DNA of 64,000 bases, taken from UMGS1696 sp964621165 (lineage in GTDB: Bacteria; Bacillota; Clostridia; Oscillospirales; CAG-272). Of the stretch, positions 42,419-50,305 are shown in pieces; the first letter of the stretch is position 1; every line of letters begins with the position of its first letter. A program made the translations under genes and the position numbers. A model generated the notes under the pieces. That model saw only the letters and a program-made list of their open reading frames with translations. It was not told the DNA's origin and searched no databases. Location of the stretch: NCBI GenBank assembly GCA_964621165.1, contig CAZULC010000002.1, positions 186,001 through 250,000 on the forward strand. The letters run 5' to 3'.

Positions 42419-43693
42419 ATGATTACTGCTGTAGTCGGCATCAACTGGGGCGACGAGGGAAAGGGCAGAATGGTTGACCTTTTGGCATCCGATTATGACG
42501 TTGTCGTCAGGTACCAGGGCGGTAACAACGCCGGACACACCGTCGTAAACGAAAGAGGCGAGTTCATTCTCAACCTGCTCCCGTCGGGTATTATAAGAGA
42601 TGAAACCGTATGCGTCATGGGCCCCGGCATGGTTATCGACCTCGAGCATCTCTGCAATGAAATCGAAAACACGAGAAAAAAGGGACTGAATATCAATCCC
42701 GACAGACTTAAAATTAGCGACAAAGCCGTCATCTGCATGCCATATCACAAGCTGCTCGACATTCTCGAGGAGGACAGACTTGGCCCAAAGGCTTACGGCT
42801 CCACAAGACGGGGAATTTCTCCAGTTTATTCCGACAAATACATGAAAAAGGCTTTCAAGATGGGCGACCTGCTTGATGAAAAAGCTCTCAAGAGCAGAAT
42901 TGGCGGCGTCATCGAGTGGAAAAACCTGACTGTCGCAAACGGCTATGGCAAGGAACCCCTGACCGTTGAGTCCATAATGGAATGGCTTGGCAAGTACGGC
43001 GGCGTGCTCAAGGATTACGTCTGCGACACCACCGAATATCTGAAAAACGCCATAGACGCGGGAAAGTCCGTTATGTTTGAAGCACAGCTGGGCGCGCTCC
43101 GTGACATCGACTTCGGCATTTACCCCTACACCTCCGCTTCTTCTACAATTGCAGCATATGCACCCGTCGGAGCAGGCGTACCCTTTGCCAAGCTTGACGA
43201 AACCGTGGGCATCACAAAGGCTTATTCAAGCTGCGTCGGCGCTGGACCCTTCACCTGCGAGCTTAAGGACGAATTGGGCGACAAAATCCGTGATGAAGGT
43301 CAGGAATATGGTGCGGCTACGGGCAGACCGAGACGCGTCGGCGGATTCGACGTTCCCGCTACAAAGTACGGCGTTCTCATGCAGGCTCCCACACAGATTG
43401 CCCTGACAAAGCTTGATGTTCTCTCAGTTCTCGACAAGATTCCAGTATGCACAAAGTACATTGTAAACGGCGTGGAGACCGACAAATTCCCCACATCCGA
43501 GACCGCACTCAAAGAAGCTAAGCCGGTGTACGAGTACTTTGACGGCTGGGGCTGCGACATTTCCGGCTGCCGTTCATTCGATGAGCTTCCTGTGAACGCA
43601 CAGAAGTACGTTGAATTCATTGAAAGCGCAATTGGATGCAGAATCAAGTACATTTCCGTAGGCGCGGAGAGAGATCAGTATTTCATAAGATAA
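42419..43693 (+). CDS. purA: Adenylosuccinate synthetase
   Basis: GTP-dependent conversion of IMP to adenylosuccinate, the step before PurB in AMP synthesis. The P-loop GDEGKGRMVD and catalytic His in GGNNAGHTVV are seen, and the protein is 424 residues. TGGAGG before ATG 42419 decides the start against TTG 42404. A 58-base gap separates it from purB. Confidence 0.97.
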   Translation: MITAVVGINWGDEGKGRMVDLLASDYDVVVRYQGGNNAGHTVVNERGEFILNLLPSGIIRDETVCVMGPGMVIDLEHLCNEIENTRKKGLNINPDRLKISDKAVICMPYHKLLDILEEDRLGPKAYGSTRRGISPVYSDKYMKKAFKMGDLLDEKALKSRIGGVIEWKNLTVANGYGKEPLTVESIMEWLGKYGGVLKDYVCDTTEYLKNAIDAGKSVMFEAQLGALRDIDFGIYPYTSASSTIAAYAPVGAGVPFAKLDETVGITKAYSSCVGAGPFTCELKDELGDKIRDEGQEYGAATGRPRRVGGFDVPATKYGVLMQAPTQIALTKLDVLSVLDKIPVCTKYIVNGVETDKFPTSETALKEAKPVYEYFDGWGCDISGCRSFDELPVNAQKYVEFIESAIGCRIKYISVGAERDQYFIR

Positions 43694-43729
43694 GATAAAA
43701 ATTATAAATATACAGCGAGGTATAAAATC

Positions 43730-44452
43730 ATGAATATAGAAAAAACCGAACAACTCTACGAGGGCAAGGCTAAAAAAGTCTATGCCACAACTGACGAGAA
43801 TTACTACATCGTTTCCTACAAGGACGACGCAACAGCCTTCAACGGACTTAAAAAGGGTACAATCGAGGGCAAAGGTTCCATCAACAACAGAGTCAGCAAC
43901 TACCTCATGTCCCTTCTCGAAAAGGAAGGAATTCCCACCCACCTTGTAGAAGAGCTGAACGAACGCGAAACCGTTGTCAAGAAGGTAAAGATTGTTCCCC
44001 TTGAAGTAATCATCCGCAACATCGCCGCAGGCTCTCTCTCAAAAAGACTGGGTCTTCCCGAGGGCGAAAAGATGGCTCACACCGTTCTCGAATACTGCTA
44101 CAAGGACGACGCTCTCGGCGACCCCATGGTAAATGAGTACCACATCTACGCCATGAACATCGCCACCCCCGAAGAGCTGAAAACAATCGCCGACTACTCC
44201 TTCAAAATCAACGACTTCCTCTGCAAGTTCCTGAAGGAATGCAATATCGACCTCGTTGACTTCAAGATCGAGTTTGGACGCACACCCGACGGAACAATCA
44301 TCCTCGCCGACGAAATTTCCCCCGACACCTGCCGCTTCTGGGATTCTACAACCCATGAAAAGCTGGACAAGGACAGATTCCGCCGGGACCTCGGTGGAGT
44401 TGAGGACGCATACAACGAAATTTTGAAGAGACTTCTCGGAGAAAACAAGTAA
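43730..44452 (+). CDS. purC: SAICAR synthetase
   Basis: Joins CAIR and aspartate in step 8 of IMP synthesis. Its 240 residues include the N-terminal LYEGKAKKVYAT, VVPLEVIIRNIAAGS and LADEISPDTCRFWD. CGAGG precedes the ATG. It is followed by purF after only 5 bases. Confidence 0.97.
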   Translation: MNIEKTEQLYEGKAKKVYATTDENYYIVSYKDDATAFNGLKKGTIEGKGSINNRVSNYLMSLLEKEGIPTHLVEELNERETVVKKVKIVPLEVIIRNIAAGSLSKRLGLPEGEKMAHTVLEYCYKDDALGDPMVNEYHIYAMNIATPEELKTIADYSFKINDFLCKFLKECNIDLVDFKIEFGRTPDGTIILADEISPDTCRFWDSTTHEKLDKDRFRRDLGGVEDAYNEILKRLLGENK

Positions 44453-44457
44453 CGCCT

Positions 44458-45924
44458 ATGAGCGAAAAAAACGACAGTCAGCGAATTAACGGTTTGACGG
44501 ACGACCAGTGGTACAGCGGTGAGATTCACGAGGAATGCGGCGTGTTAGGCGTGTATTCGGACACAAAACGCAACGTGGCAGCCGACGTATTCTACGGACT
44601 TTTCGCGCTACAGCACCGTGGACAGGAAAGCTGCGGAATCACAGTCTGCTCCGACGGAAACTTCCGCACCCACAAGGATATAGGTCTGGTTCAGGACGTG
44701 TTCAATGAGCCGGGGATGGAAAATATCAGTGAGGGCGAGATGGCGATAGGTCACGTCAGATACGGCACCACCGGTAATTCCGGCAGAGAAAACGCCCAGC
44801 CAATCATGACGAGCCACGAGAGGGGAAAACTGTCCGTGGTTCACAACGGCAACCTGACCAACGCCGCCGAGCTGAGACACCGCCTTGAGATGAACGGCTC
44901 CATTTTCCACACCACATCGGACACGGAAATTATCTCCTACATTGTCACCGGGGAGTATATCACCCACTCAAACGAGGAAGAAGCCGTATCCGCCGCAATG
45001 GACCTTCTGAAAGGCGCGTATTCCTGCATTCTCATGTTTAAGGACAAGCTCATAGCACTCAGGGACGAACACGGATTCCGCCCGCTCTGTTATGGAAAAA
45101 CTCAGGACGGGGCGTACATCATAGCCTCGGAAACCTGTGCTCTTGACGCCTGCGGTGCGGTTCTCGAGCGCAACATTGAACCCGGCGAAATGGTGATTTT
45201 TGACAAAAACGGCGTCACCTCGAGACGGGAGAACTGCGGAAAGGTGCCGGAGCGGATGTGCATATTCGAGTACATTTACTTCGCCCGCCCGGATTCCGTA
45301 ATCGACGGGTACAGTATCCACGAAGCCAGAATCAGAGCCGGACGGTTCCTTGCAAGCGAGCATCCCGCACAAGGCGACATGGTCATAGGCGTACCGGATT
45401 CGGGAATTGACGCGGCTATAGGCTTTGCGAAACAGTCCGGCATACCCTACGAGGTTGGCTTCATCAAGAACAAGTACATCGGCAGAACCTTTATCGCCCC
45501 CGGTCAGCAGTCTCGGGAAAACAAGGTCAAAATCAAGCTGAACCCCGTTTCCGCCACCGTAAAGGGGAAGAGGGTTGTGCTGGTCGACGACTCCATTGTC
45601 AGAGGCACCACGTCCGCCCGGATTGTGAAGCTGCTCAGAGAAGCCGGAGCGTCGGAAGTTCACGTGAGAATAACAGCCCCGCCGTTTAGACATCCCTGCT
45701 GGTTCGGCGTCGACATTGACTCTGAGGAAAACCTCATTGCCAACAAGCATTCGGTTGACGAAATCCGCGAAATCATAGGCGCGGACTCCCTTGCGTACCT
45801 CGACGAGAAATTCCTGCCGGTTCTTCCGTCCGACGACTGCCGACACACCTACTGCACCGGCTGCTTCAACGGAGACTATGGAGCCGAATCCCCTGCGGTT
45901 ACGTCAAAGGACAGATTTGAATAA
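44458..45924 (+). CDS. purF: Amidophosphoribosyltransferase
   Basis: The first committed step of purine synthesis. The N-terminal Ntn-hydrolase glutaminase begins at Cys in EECGVLGVYS, so about 26 residues precede the cleavage point (the propeptide). The PRPP site VVLVDDSIVRGTT and the C-terminal Cys residues (CRHTYCTGC), which with an internal Cys match Fe-S-type PurF, are present in 488 residues. No strong RBS lies before the start, so translation may be coupled to purC. Confidence 0.97.
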   Translation: MSEKNDSQRINGLTDDQWYSGEIHEECGVLGVYSDTKRNVAADVFYGLFALQHRGQESCGITVCSDGNFRTHKDIGLVQDVFNEPGMENISEGEMAIGHVRYGTTGNSGRENAQPIMTSHERGKLSVVHNGNLTNAAELRHRLEMNGSIFHTTSDTEIISYIVTGEYITHSNEEEAVSAAMDLLKGAYSCILMFKDKLIALRDEHGFRPLCYGKTQDGAYIIASETCALDACGAVLERNIEPGEMVIFDKNGVTSRRENCGKVPERMCIFEYIYFARPDSVIDGYSIHEARIRAGRFLASEHPAQGDMVIGVPDSGIDAAIGFAKQSGIPYEVGFIKNKYIGRTFIAPGQQSRENKVKIKLNPVSATVKGKRVVLVDDSIVRGTTSARIVKLLREAGASEVHVRITAPPFRHPCWFGVDIDSEENLIANKHSVDEIREIIGADSLAYLDEKFLPVLPSDDCRHTYCTGCFNGDYGAESPAVTSKDRFE

Positions 45925-45977
45925 AATTACCACCACTAGCCACATATTCTCCGTCGTAATTCATAAATTCAAGAATA

Positions 45978-46020
45978 AAAATGGCTTGAATCAGGCAAAA
46001 TTGACTCAAGTCATTTTATT
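45978..46020. terminator. Bidirectional terminator after purF
   Basis: AAAATGGCTTGA (45978-45989) pairs with TCAAGTCATTTT (46006-46017). T-rich flanks occur on both strands, between convergent genes. Confidence 0.8.
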
Positions 46021-46028
46021 TTTGATAC

Positions 46029-46958
46029 TCAATTTTGTTTCAGAATGTGAATAATTCTGTCAATGTAATCGTAGGGACAGAACTCGTCTCTCTCCCGCAT
46101 GTCAAGAATTTCCTCCGGCGTGAACAAAGCCTTATCCCGGGTCTCGCCTTCGAGCAGTACAACGTCACCTAGGTCAACGTCCTGCCGGAATAACCAGACG
46201 TCGCCGAAGAAGTAGTCCTCACCGCAGCTTTCTCTGATGACGATTTCCCCCTTGGATTTGTCAAGCTTCAGCCCCGTCTCCTCGTAAACCTCGCGCAGAA
46301 TCGCCGTCAGACTGTCCTCCCCCGCGAGAGCCGAACCGCCGGTGCATTCCCACATCCCGCCGAATCCCTTGTTGTAGTCCCGCTGGGTTGAGAAAACCTT
46401 CCCGTCAGGGGTCAGAATCCAGCCGTGAACCACAAGATGGTACTCGCCCTTTTCGAACGGATCTCCCCGTCGGTGAAGCTTTCCAGTGAGGTTCCGGTCT
46501 TTGTCGTACACGTCCCACAGCTCTCCCGCTCCCGACATGGTGTTGAGCCAGCCTTGGATTCGCTCGTACAGCGGCGCCTGAATCTCAGGGTAGGTCAGCT
46601 CATGGGGAAGGTAGGTGAAAAGCCGGATTTCCGCTATCTCAAAGTCAGGCAGCTCACCGAGGGTGGTTACGTCAGCGAAGTAAAGTGCACCGTAGGTTTC
46701 ATCCCCGTCCCGACTCACCCCGTAAACCGACACAAAGCTGAGCCTGAACTCCGCCGAGCCAGTTTCCTCGTAAAGCTCCCACCGTACCGCGTCTTCAACC
46801 GTCTCGCCTTCGTCTCTGTGACCGCCGGGAATCTCCCACGTCAGCCGTTCCTTTTGCCGGACGAAAATCGACTTTCCCTTGTATCTTGCGTCTATTACCA
46901 CAATGCCTATTTTTTCGTCGGCTATCTCGCCGGGGTTGTAGAATTTTACATTAATCAT
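46029..46958 (-). CDS. Tandem Nudix hydrolase (two Nudix boxes)
   Basis: 309 residues with two Nudix folds. The first box is GGHRDEGETVEDAVRWELYE, followed by ETG, with Trp-Glu where the usual Arg-Glu stands. The second is GGSALAGEDSLTAILREVYE, followed by ETG, and is canonical. They likely hydrolyse nucleoside diphosphate derivatives, substrate unknown. The HGWILTPDGKVFSTQRDYNK region before the second box resembles IPP-isomerase-like Nudix proteins. It overlaps the upstream single-Nudix gene by 4 bases. Confidence 0.88.
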   Translation of the reverse strand: MINVKFYNPGEIADEKIGIVVIDARYKGKSIFVRQKERLTWEIPGGHRDEGETVEDAVRWELYEETGSAEFRLSFVSVYGVSRDGDETYGALYFADVTTLGELPDFEIAEIRLFTYLPHELTYPEIQAPLYERIQGWLNTMSGAGELWDVYDKDRNLTGKLHRRGDPFEKGEYHLVVHGWILTPDGKVFSTQRDYNKGFGGMWECTGGSALAGEDSLTAILREVYEETGLKLDKSKGEIVIRESCGEDYFFGDVWLFRQDVDLGDVVLLEGETRDKALFTPEEILDMRERDEFCPYDYIDRIIHILKQN

Positions 46959-47452
46959 AATTGTTCCTTATAAATAAAATGCTTTACGTTCGTCATCTGT
47001 CCCTTTGATTCCGCCAGATATTCCACGGTTTCAGGCGGGTATACGGGGTAATTTTTCAGCTCATCTATCGGAACCCACTTGAAAATCAGGTTTGATTTCT
47101 TTCCGTCAAGCTCGTCGACCGCTGAAAACTGACCTTCCCGTAGGATTGAGTCCAACAGAATTCTCGCGTTGTAGTACAAGCATATCTGGTGGCAGGGCTT
47201 GTCTCCCCACGGAAAGAAAACCTCCCCGACCCATGCCAGCTCTCCCACTTCGATTTCCGCACCGATTTCCTCGAGGAATTCCCGCTTGAGCGTCTCGGCG
47301 TTGGTCTCACCGAAAGAAACATGACCCCCGGGGAAGGTGTAACCGTCGTCGTCCATGGTTGTCGTTTGCAGCAGAACCCGCCCGTTTTCCACGCAGATTC
47401 CGGCGACTCGGTAGCTGAACACGTAATCTTCTGCTTTTAATAAAATATCCAT
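46955..47452 (-). CDS. Nudix hydrolase
   Basis: A 165-residue protein with Nudix box GGHVSFGETNAETLKREFLE, followed by EIG. It ends by overlapping the start of the two-box Nudix gene, so the two are co-translated. The start is ATG 47452, or GTG 47455 whose spacing from GGAGG is 8 bases. The upstream flank holds a short remnant of another coding sequence whose stop overlaps this start. Confidence 0.87.
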   Translation of the reverse strand: MDILLKAEDYVFSYRVAGICVENGRVLLQTTTMDDDGYTFPGGHVSFGETNAETLKREFLEEIGAEIEVGELAWVGEVFFPWGDKPCHQICLYYNARILLDSILREGQFSAVDELDGKKSNLIFKWVPIDELKNYPVYPPETVEYLAESKGQMTNVKHFIYKEQL

Positions 47453-47540
47453 CACTTAACCATCCTCCTCAGGTATTCCATCAACTCCGACCACTCCTTG
47501 ACGTGCAGATGGGTGTAGGCTGGCGAATTTTCTTCCTCAT
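47452..47540 (-). pseudogene. 3' remnant of an unidentified gene upstream of the Nudix pair
   Basis: About 27 codons without a start give a natural-looking end, SPAYTHLHVKEWSELMEYLR and then RMVK, whose TGA overlaps the Nudix start. A GGAGG for the Nudix gene lies inside it. It looks like the tail of a gene whose 5' part has been deleted. Too short to identify. Confidence 0.35.
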
Positions 47541-47627
47541 TTTACCATAATGAAACGGCTCCTGTCAATAACAAAATGAATAATTGTAACTTTTTACAGG
47601 AATAGATTGTTTAAAAAATTCTTTCCC

Positions 47628-47656
47628 TTGACATTGTCGGGCGGGTGTAGTATAAT
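47628..47656 (+). promoter_or_regulatory. Consensus promoter before the interrupted CD3324-type gene
   Basis: TTGACA (47628-47633), 17 bases, TATAAT (47651-47656). AAGGAGG at 47696-47702 is 8 bases before ATG 47711. Confidence 0.85.
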
Positions 47657-47710
47657 AAAGTCACGGTGAACCGGTAACCGAATCCTGACGAAACGAAGGA
47701 GGTATGAATT

Positions 47711-48155
47711 ATGTGGAACTATACGGAGGCGGCGGTACTCTGAGCAATCATTGTACCTGCCCCAGAAATAGTCGGAACAGCTCGGGGGAACTCTGACCAC
47801 TCGGAGTCTCTGCGGGCTTGTTCCGCATATATTCTATCGAAAGGCGGTACAGCATATCAAGTACATCAAAGCGGAGGACGTACTTCCGAAATCCCTCGTG
47901 GACGAAATCCGAAAATACACGGGAAGCGCGCTGATTTATGTGTCAAAAGATGTCTCATCCGGCGAGAAGCGGGGCGAATGGGGCGCGAAAACCGGAACAA
48001 GGCAAACCCTCGACGACCGCAACCGTGAGATACGGGACAAGCATAGCTCCGGCGAAAGCATAACGGAATTAAGTCAAAGCTACTGTTTATGCGAGGACAG
48101 CATAAGAAAAATAATCAAGTCCGCGCGAAACGAGCGGCAAAGAGGCGAAATTTAA
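47711..48155 (+). pseudogene. CD3324-type small protein, interrupted after nine codons
   Basis: Strong initiation signals lead to MWNYTEAAVL and then TGA (47741-47743). From about 47847 another frame encodes a complete-looking CD3324-family protein, VQHIKYIKAEDVLPKSLVDE onward, with WGAKTGTRQTLDDRNREI and a C-terminal helix-turn-helix (SITELSQSYCLCEDSIRKII). That frame has no ATG at its natural start: the codon before KYIKAEDV is ATC, and only GTG 47898 lies further in. The bases GGCGGTAC occur at 47731-47738 and 47843-47850. Removing 112 bases between them gives one open frame. Function unknown, probably DNA-binding. Confidence 0.6.
47739..47850. repeat. Putative 104-bp insertion with 8-bp direct repeat and internal hairpin
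   Basis: The segment is bounded by direct repeats GGCGGTAC. Inside, CGGAACA pairs with TGTTCCG and ACTCTGA with TCGGAGT around a CCAC loop, forming a long stem-loop. No terminal inverted repeats are evident, so a classical MITE is not proven. Confidence 0.4.
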
Positions 48156-48165
48156 CATAAAACAA

Positions 48166-48204
48166 AAATCCGAGTGAGATTACCCTCAGGCTCGGATTTA
48201 TTTT
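48166..48204 (+). terminator. Terminator after the CD3324-type gene
   Basis: AAATCCGAG (48166-48174) pairs with CTCGGATTT (48191-48199), then ATTTTAT. Confidence 0.75.
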
Positions 48205-48212
48205 ATCTAAGG

Positions 48213-48259
48213 AAAACAAAAACCCGAGTCTCATTCAATCGAATTCAGGCTCGGATTTA
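48213..48259 (-). terminator. Terminator of tRNA-Leu
   Basis: On the minus strand ATCCGAG pairs with CTCGGGT, followed by T5GT4. Its sequence is close to the neighbouring plus-strand terminator, so the pair forms a tail-to-tail duplicate. Confidence 0.7.
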
Positions 48260-48261
48260 AC

Positions 48262-48345
48262 TGCCGGTGGCGGGACTCGGACCCGCACGACATCGCTGCC
48301 AACGGATTTTGAGTCCGTCACGTCTGCCAATTCCATCACACCGGC
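48262..48345 (-). tRNA. tRNA-Leu (anticodon CAA)
   Basis: A class II tRNA of about 84 bases: acceptor GCCGGTG/CACCGGC, anticodon stem ACGGA/TCCGT with loop CTCAAAA, a long variable arm, and T-arm GCGGG/CCCGC with loop TCCGAGT. Discriminator A. CCA is not encoded. Confidence 0.93.
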
Positions 48346-48349
48346 GAAC

Positions 48350-48456
48350 GGGGAAGCCCCCACGGGGTCGGGAAACCCCGACAGGTATTCACGGCTTTTC
48401 TTCAGTTAATATCGTAAAGAATACCCACGACGACGCTTATATAGCTCCCGCAAAAA
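48350..48456. repeat. Dispersed intergenic repeat, copy D
   Basis: Hairpin GTCGGG-AAAC-CCCGAC (48367-48382), then TCACGGCTTTTCTTCAGTTA, CCCACGACGACGCTTATATA and GCTCCCGCAAAAA. GGTATTC and GAATACC in it can pair. It is tandem with copy E and directly upstream of tRNA-Leu. Confidence 0.65.
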
Positions 48457-48549
48457 GGGGTCGGGAAACCCCGACAGATGTCTACGGCTTTTCTTTATCT
48501 GAAACCGCACGAAAACCCACGACAACGCTCATTTAGCTCCCGCAAAAGA
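48457..48549. repeat. Dispersed intergenic repeat, copy E
   Basis: It has the same order as copy D: hairpin GTCGGG-AAAC-CCCGAC (48460-48475), TCTACGGCTTTTCTTTATCT, CCCACGACAACGCTCATTTA, GCTCCCGCAAAAG. Confidence 0.65.
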
Positions 48550-48573
48550 GGAAGCCATCACGTTAACAGGTAC

Positions 48574-48602
48574 ATTATACCACAATTCTTTATCGATTGC
48601 AA
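48574..48602 (-). promoter_or_regulatory. Candidate promoter of tRNA-Leu
   Basis: On the minus strand TTGCAA (48597-48602), 17 bases, TATAAT (48574-48579). It lies about 230 bases before the tRNA, so the transcript would start with both repeats and their hairpins. Confidence 0.6.
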
Positions 48603-48641
48603 TAGAATTATTGAAAAAATTTACTTTTTAATCAGGATTTT

Positions 48642-49505
48642 TCAATTCAAAGTCTTACTTTCCCTCAAAAATTCCCGCACCGCATCCACATTCTTCACCC
48701 CTGCTTTACGTCCGAACTGATACACCCGCTCAAGCTCATCCGGGTCGTGGACTACCGACTTAATATTAAGCCCCGCTTCCGGCTGAATCACAAACGCCGC
48801 GCCCGATTTTACCCGCTGTTTGATATACGCCGTCGTCTCGTTGTAACGGATGTGCCGTGTCTCGAGGGCTTCGATTAAATTCGGGTACTTCCGCAGTGAC
48901 AGCCGAAGCAGTGGGAGCATCCTGTTTTTCTCCTTCACGAACCCCTCAGGCTGGGTGAGGATGACCACATTCCGCCGGTAGCCTATGTTCTCGAAGAATT
49001 TCAGTGGGATTGAGTCTGCCGTGCCACCGTCCGAGAGAAGTCTGCCGCCCACCCGCACGATTTCCGAAAGAGCCGGCATTGAAGCTGACGCGCGCATCCA
49101 CAGCTGATCATCGCCCCGCCAAGTATCGCATTTGTGGTAGACGGGATTTCCTGACAGCGCGTCGGTGCAGACAACGTAGAAGGGCATGGGATTTTTTTCG
49201 TAGGTTTCCTTGTCGAAGGGGTCGAGAAAGTCGGGAATCGCCCGGTAGCAGAAGTCCGTGCCGAAAACGTTGCCGGTTTTGACAAGTGACGACATGGAAG
49301 CATATCTCGGGTCGCGGCAGTATTTTTTGTTGTAGCGTATCACACGTCCAGGCTGGCGGGATTTGAAGTTGCACCCGAATACAGCACCAGCGGACACGCC
49401 TACAGCTCCGTCAAAGTCCACGCCGTTTTCCATGAACACGTCAAGAACCCCAGCGGTGAACATCCCCCGCATAGAGCCGCCTTCCATCACAAGTCCCGTT
49501 TTCAT
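48642..49505 (-). CDS. Patatin-like phospholipase family protein
   Basis: A 287-residue alpha/beta hydrolase with a Ser-Asp dyad: oxyanion loop GGSMRGM, nucleophile GVSAGA and DGG at the Asp. The arrangement fits the bacterial patatin group (RssA/YjjU-like) that may act on lipids. No signal peptide is visible. TTGGAGG before ATG 49505 decides the start. Its substrate is unknown. Confidence 0.9.
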   Translation of the reverse strand: MKTGLVMEGGSMRGMFTAGVLDVFMENGVDFDGAVGVSAGAVFGCNFKSRQPGRVIRYNKKYCRDPRYASMSSLVKTGNVFGTDFCYRAIPDFLDPFDKETYEKNPMPFYVVCTDALSGNPVYHKCDTWRGDDQLWMRASASMPALSEIVRVGGRLLSDGGTADSIPLKFFENIGYRRNVVILTQPEGFVKEKNRMLPLLRLSLRKYPNLIEALETRHIRYNETTAYIKQRVKSGAAFVIQPEAGLNIKSVVHDPDELERVYQFGRKAGVKNVDAVREFLRESKTLN

Positions 49506-49650
49506 ATTAACCTCCAAATAGTTATGAAAAAATTCCTGTTGGCTGAAAGCCGATGAAAAATAGTAGCTTTCTGTTTTTCAAGGAATACTTTTGCGTGAAA
49601 TCAGTTAACTGTAAATTAAGTTATACTGTATATTTCACGCGTTCCTCAAT

Positions 49651-50226
49651 TTATAATAAACCGTCAAGAATCGTCTGTGAATCCTCCGGCTTTCTGTAAT
49701 TCTCAAGAAATTCGTCAATTGTACGTATTCCGCAGCGCAGAACGGCGTCGAAAACGTTCATGCTGGTGTACTGTTCAAATATGTACAATCCCCGCGAAAT
49801 CGGCTCCTGCTTCAGCTTAACCGCCGTTTCCATTGCCCCCGGAGCCGACCTGAGCTTTTCCGCCACGGAATCACAGAACCGCTCCGCCTTTGAAATCGTC
49901 TCACTGTCGAAGAACCACAAATCAAAATTCCACTTTTCACCGTCGATTACCGCCACAAAGCCGTGGAACCACACCGTTTTGCCTTCGTCGTTGACCTCTT
50001 CCTTTGCATCGTACCAAGTTGGGGAGAAGGTGCGAAGGATGAAATCCGACAGGGAATACAGCTTTTCACGTACCATGGCGAAATTTTATATGTCTACATC
50101 AAGGTCGTTCCACGCCATGCAGCCGATGCGGTAGCTGACGATGATATGCGGCTTTCCGTATTTTTCAAGCTCAGCGAACAAGCCGTATTCGTACAGGATT
50201 TTCTCCGCCTGCTGTTTTCTGTCCAT
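49651..50226 (-). pseudogene. Nucleotidyltransferase-like protein interrupted by an in-frame TAA
   Basis: ATG 50224-50226 opens a frame (MDRKQQAEKILYEYGLF) that reaches IIVSYRIGCMAWNDLDVDI, hits TAA at 50086-50088, then continues in the same frame as NFAMVREKLYSLSDFILRTF to a stop at 49651. The segment around WNDLD and the following FHGFVAVIDGEKWNFDLWFF read as one small nucleotidyltransferase-fold protein found in many Clostridia. Only the single stop splits it. Other genes here use TAA to terminate, so recoding is unlikely. The second half could start at ATG 50076. Confidence 0.7.
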
Positions 50227-50305
50227 AATATTTGCCTTATAATAAAAGTAAAAAAAGATAGGGAGCAATCTGAAAAGGACTCCCAAACTTCTCCCCATCG
50301 GTGAA

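Noticed and set aside
48350..48549. Two similar ~100-bp units that look like a short CRISPR array
   Set aside because: The units are diverged along their whole length, there are no short identical repeats with unique spacers, and no cas genes are near.
48350..48549. Hammerhead-type ribozyme in the tRNA-Leu leader
   Set aside because: CTGAAG and GAAAA occur but the required CTGATGA core is absent.
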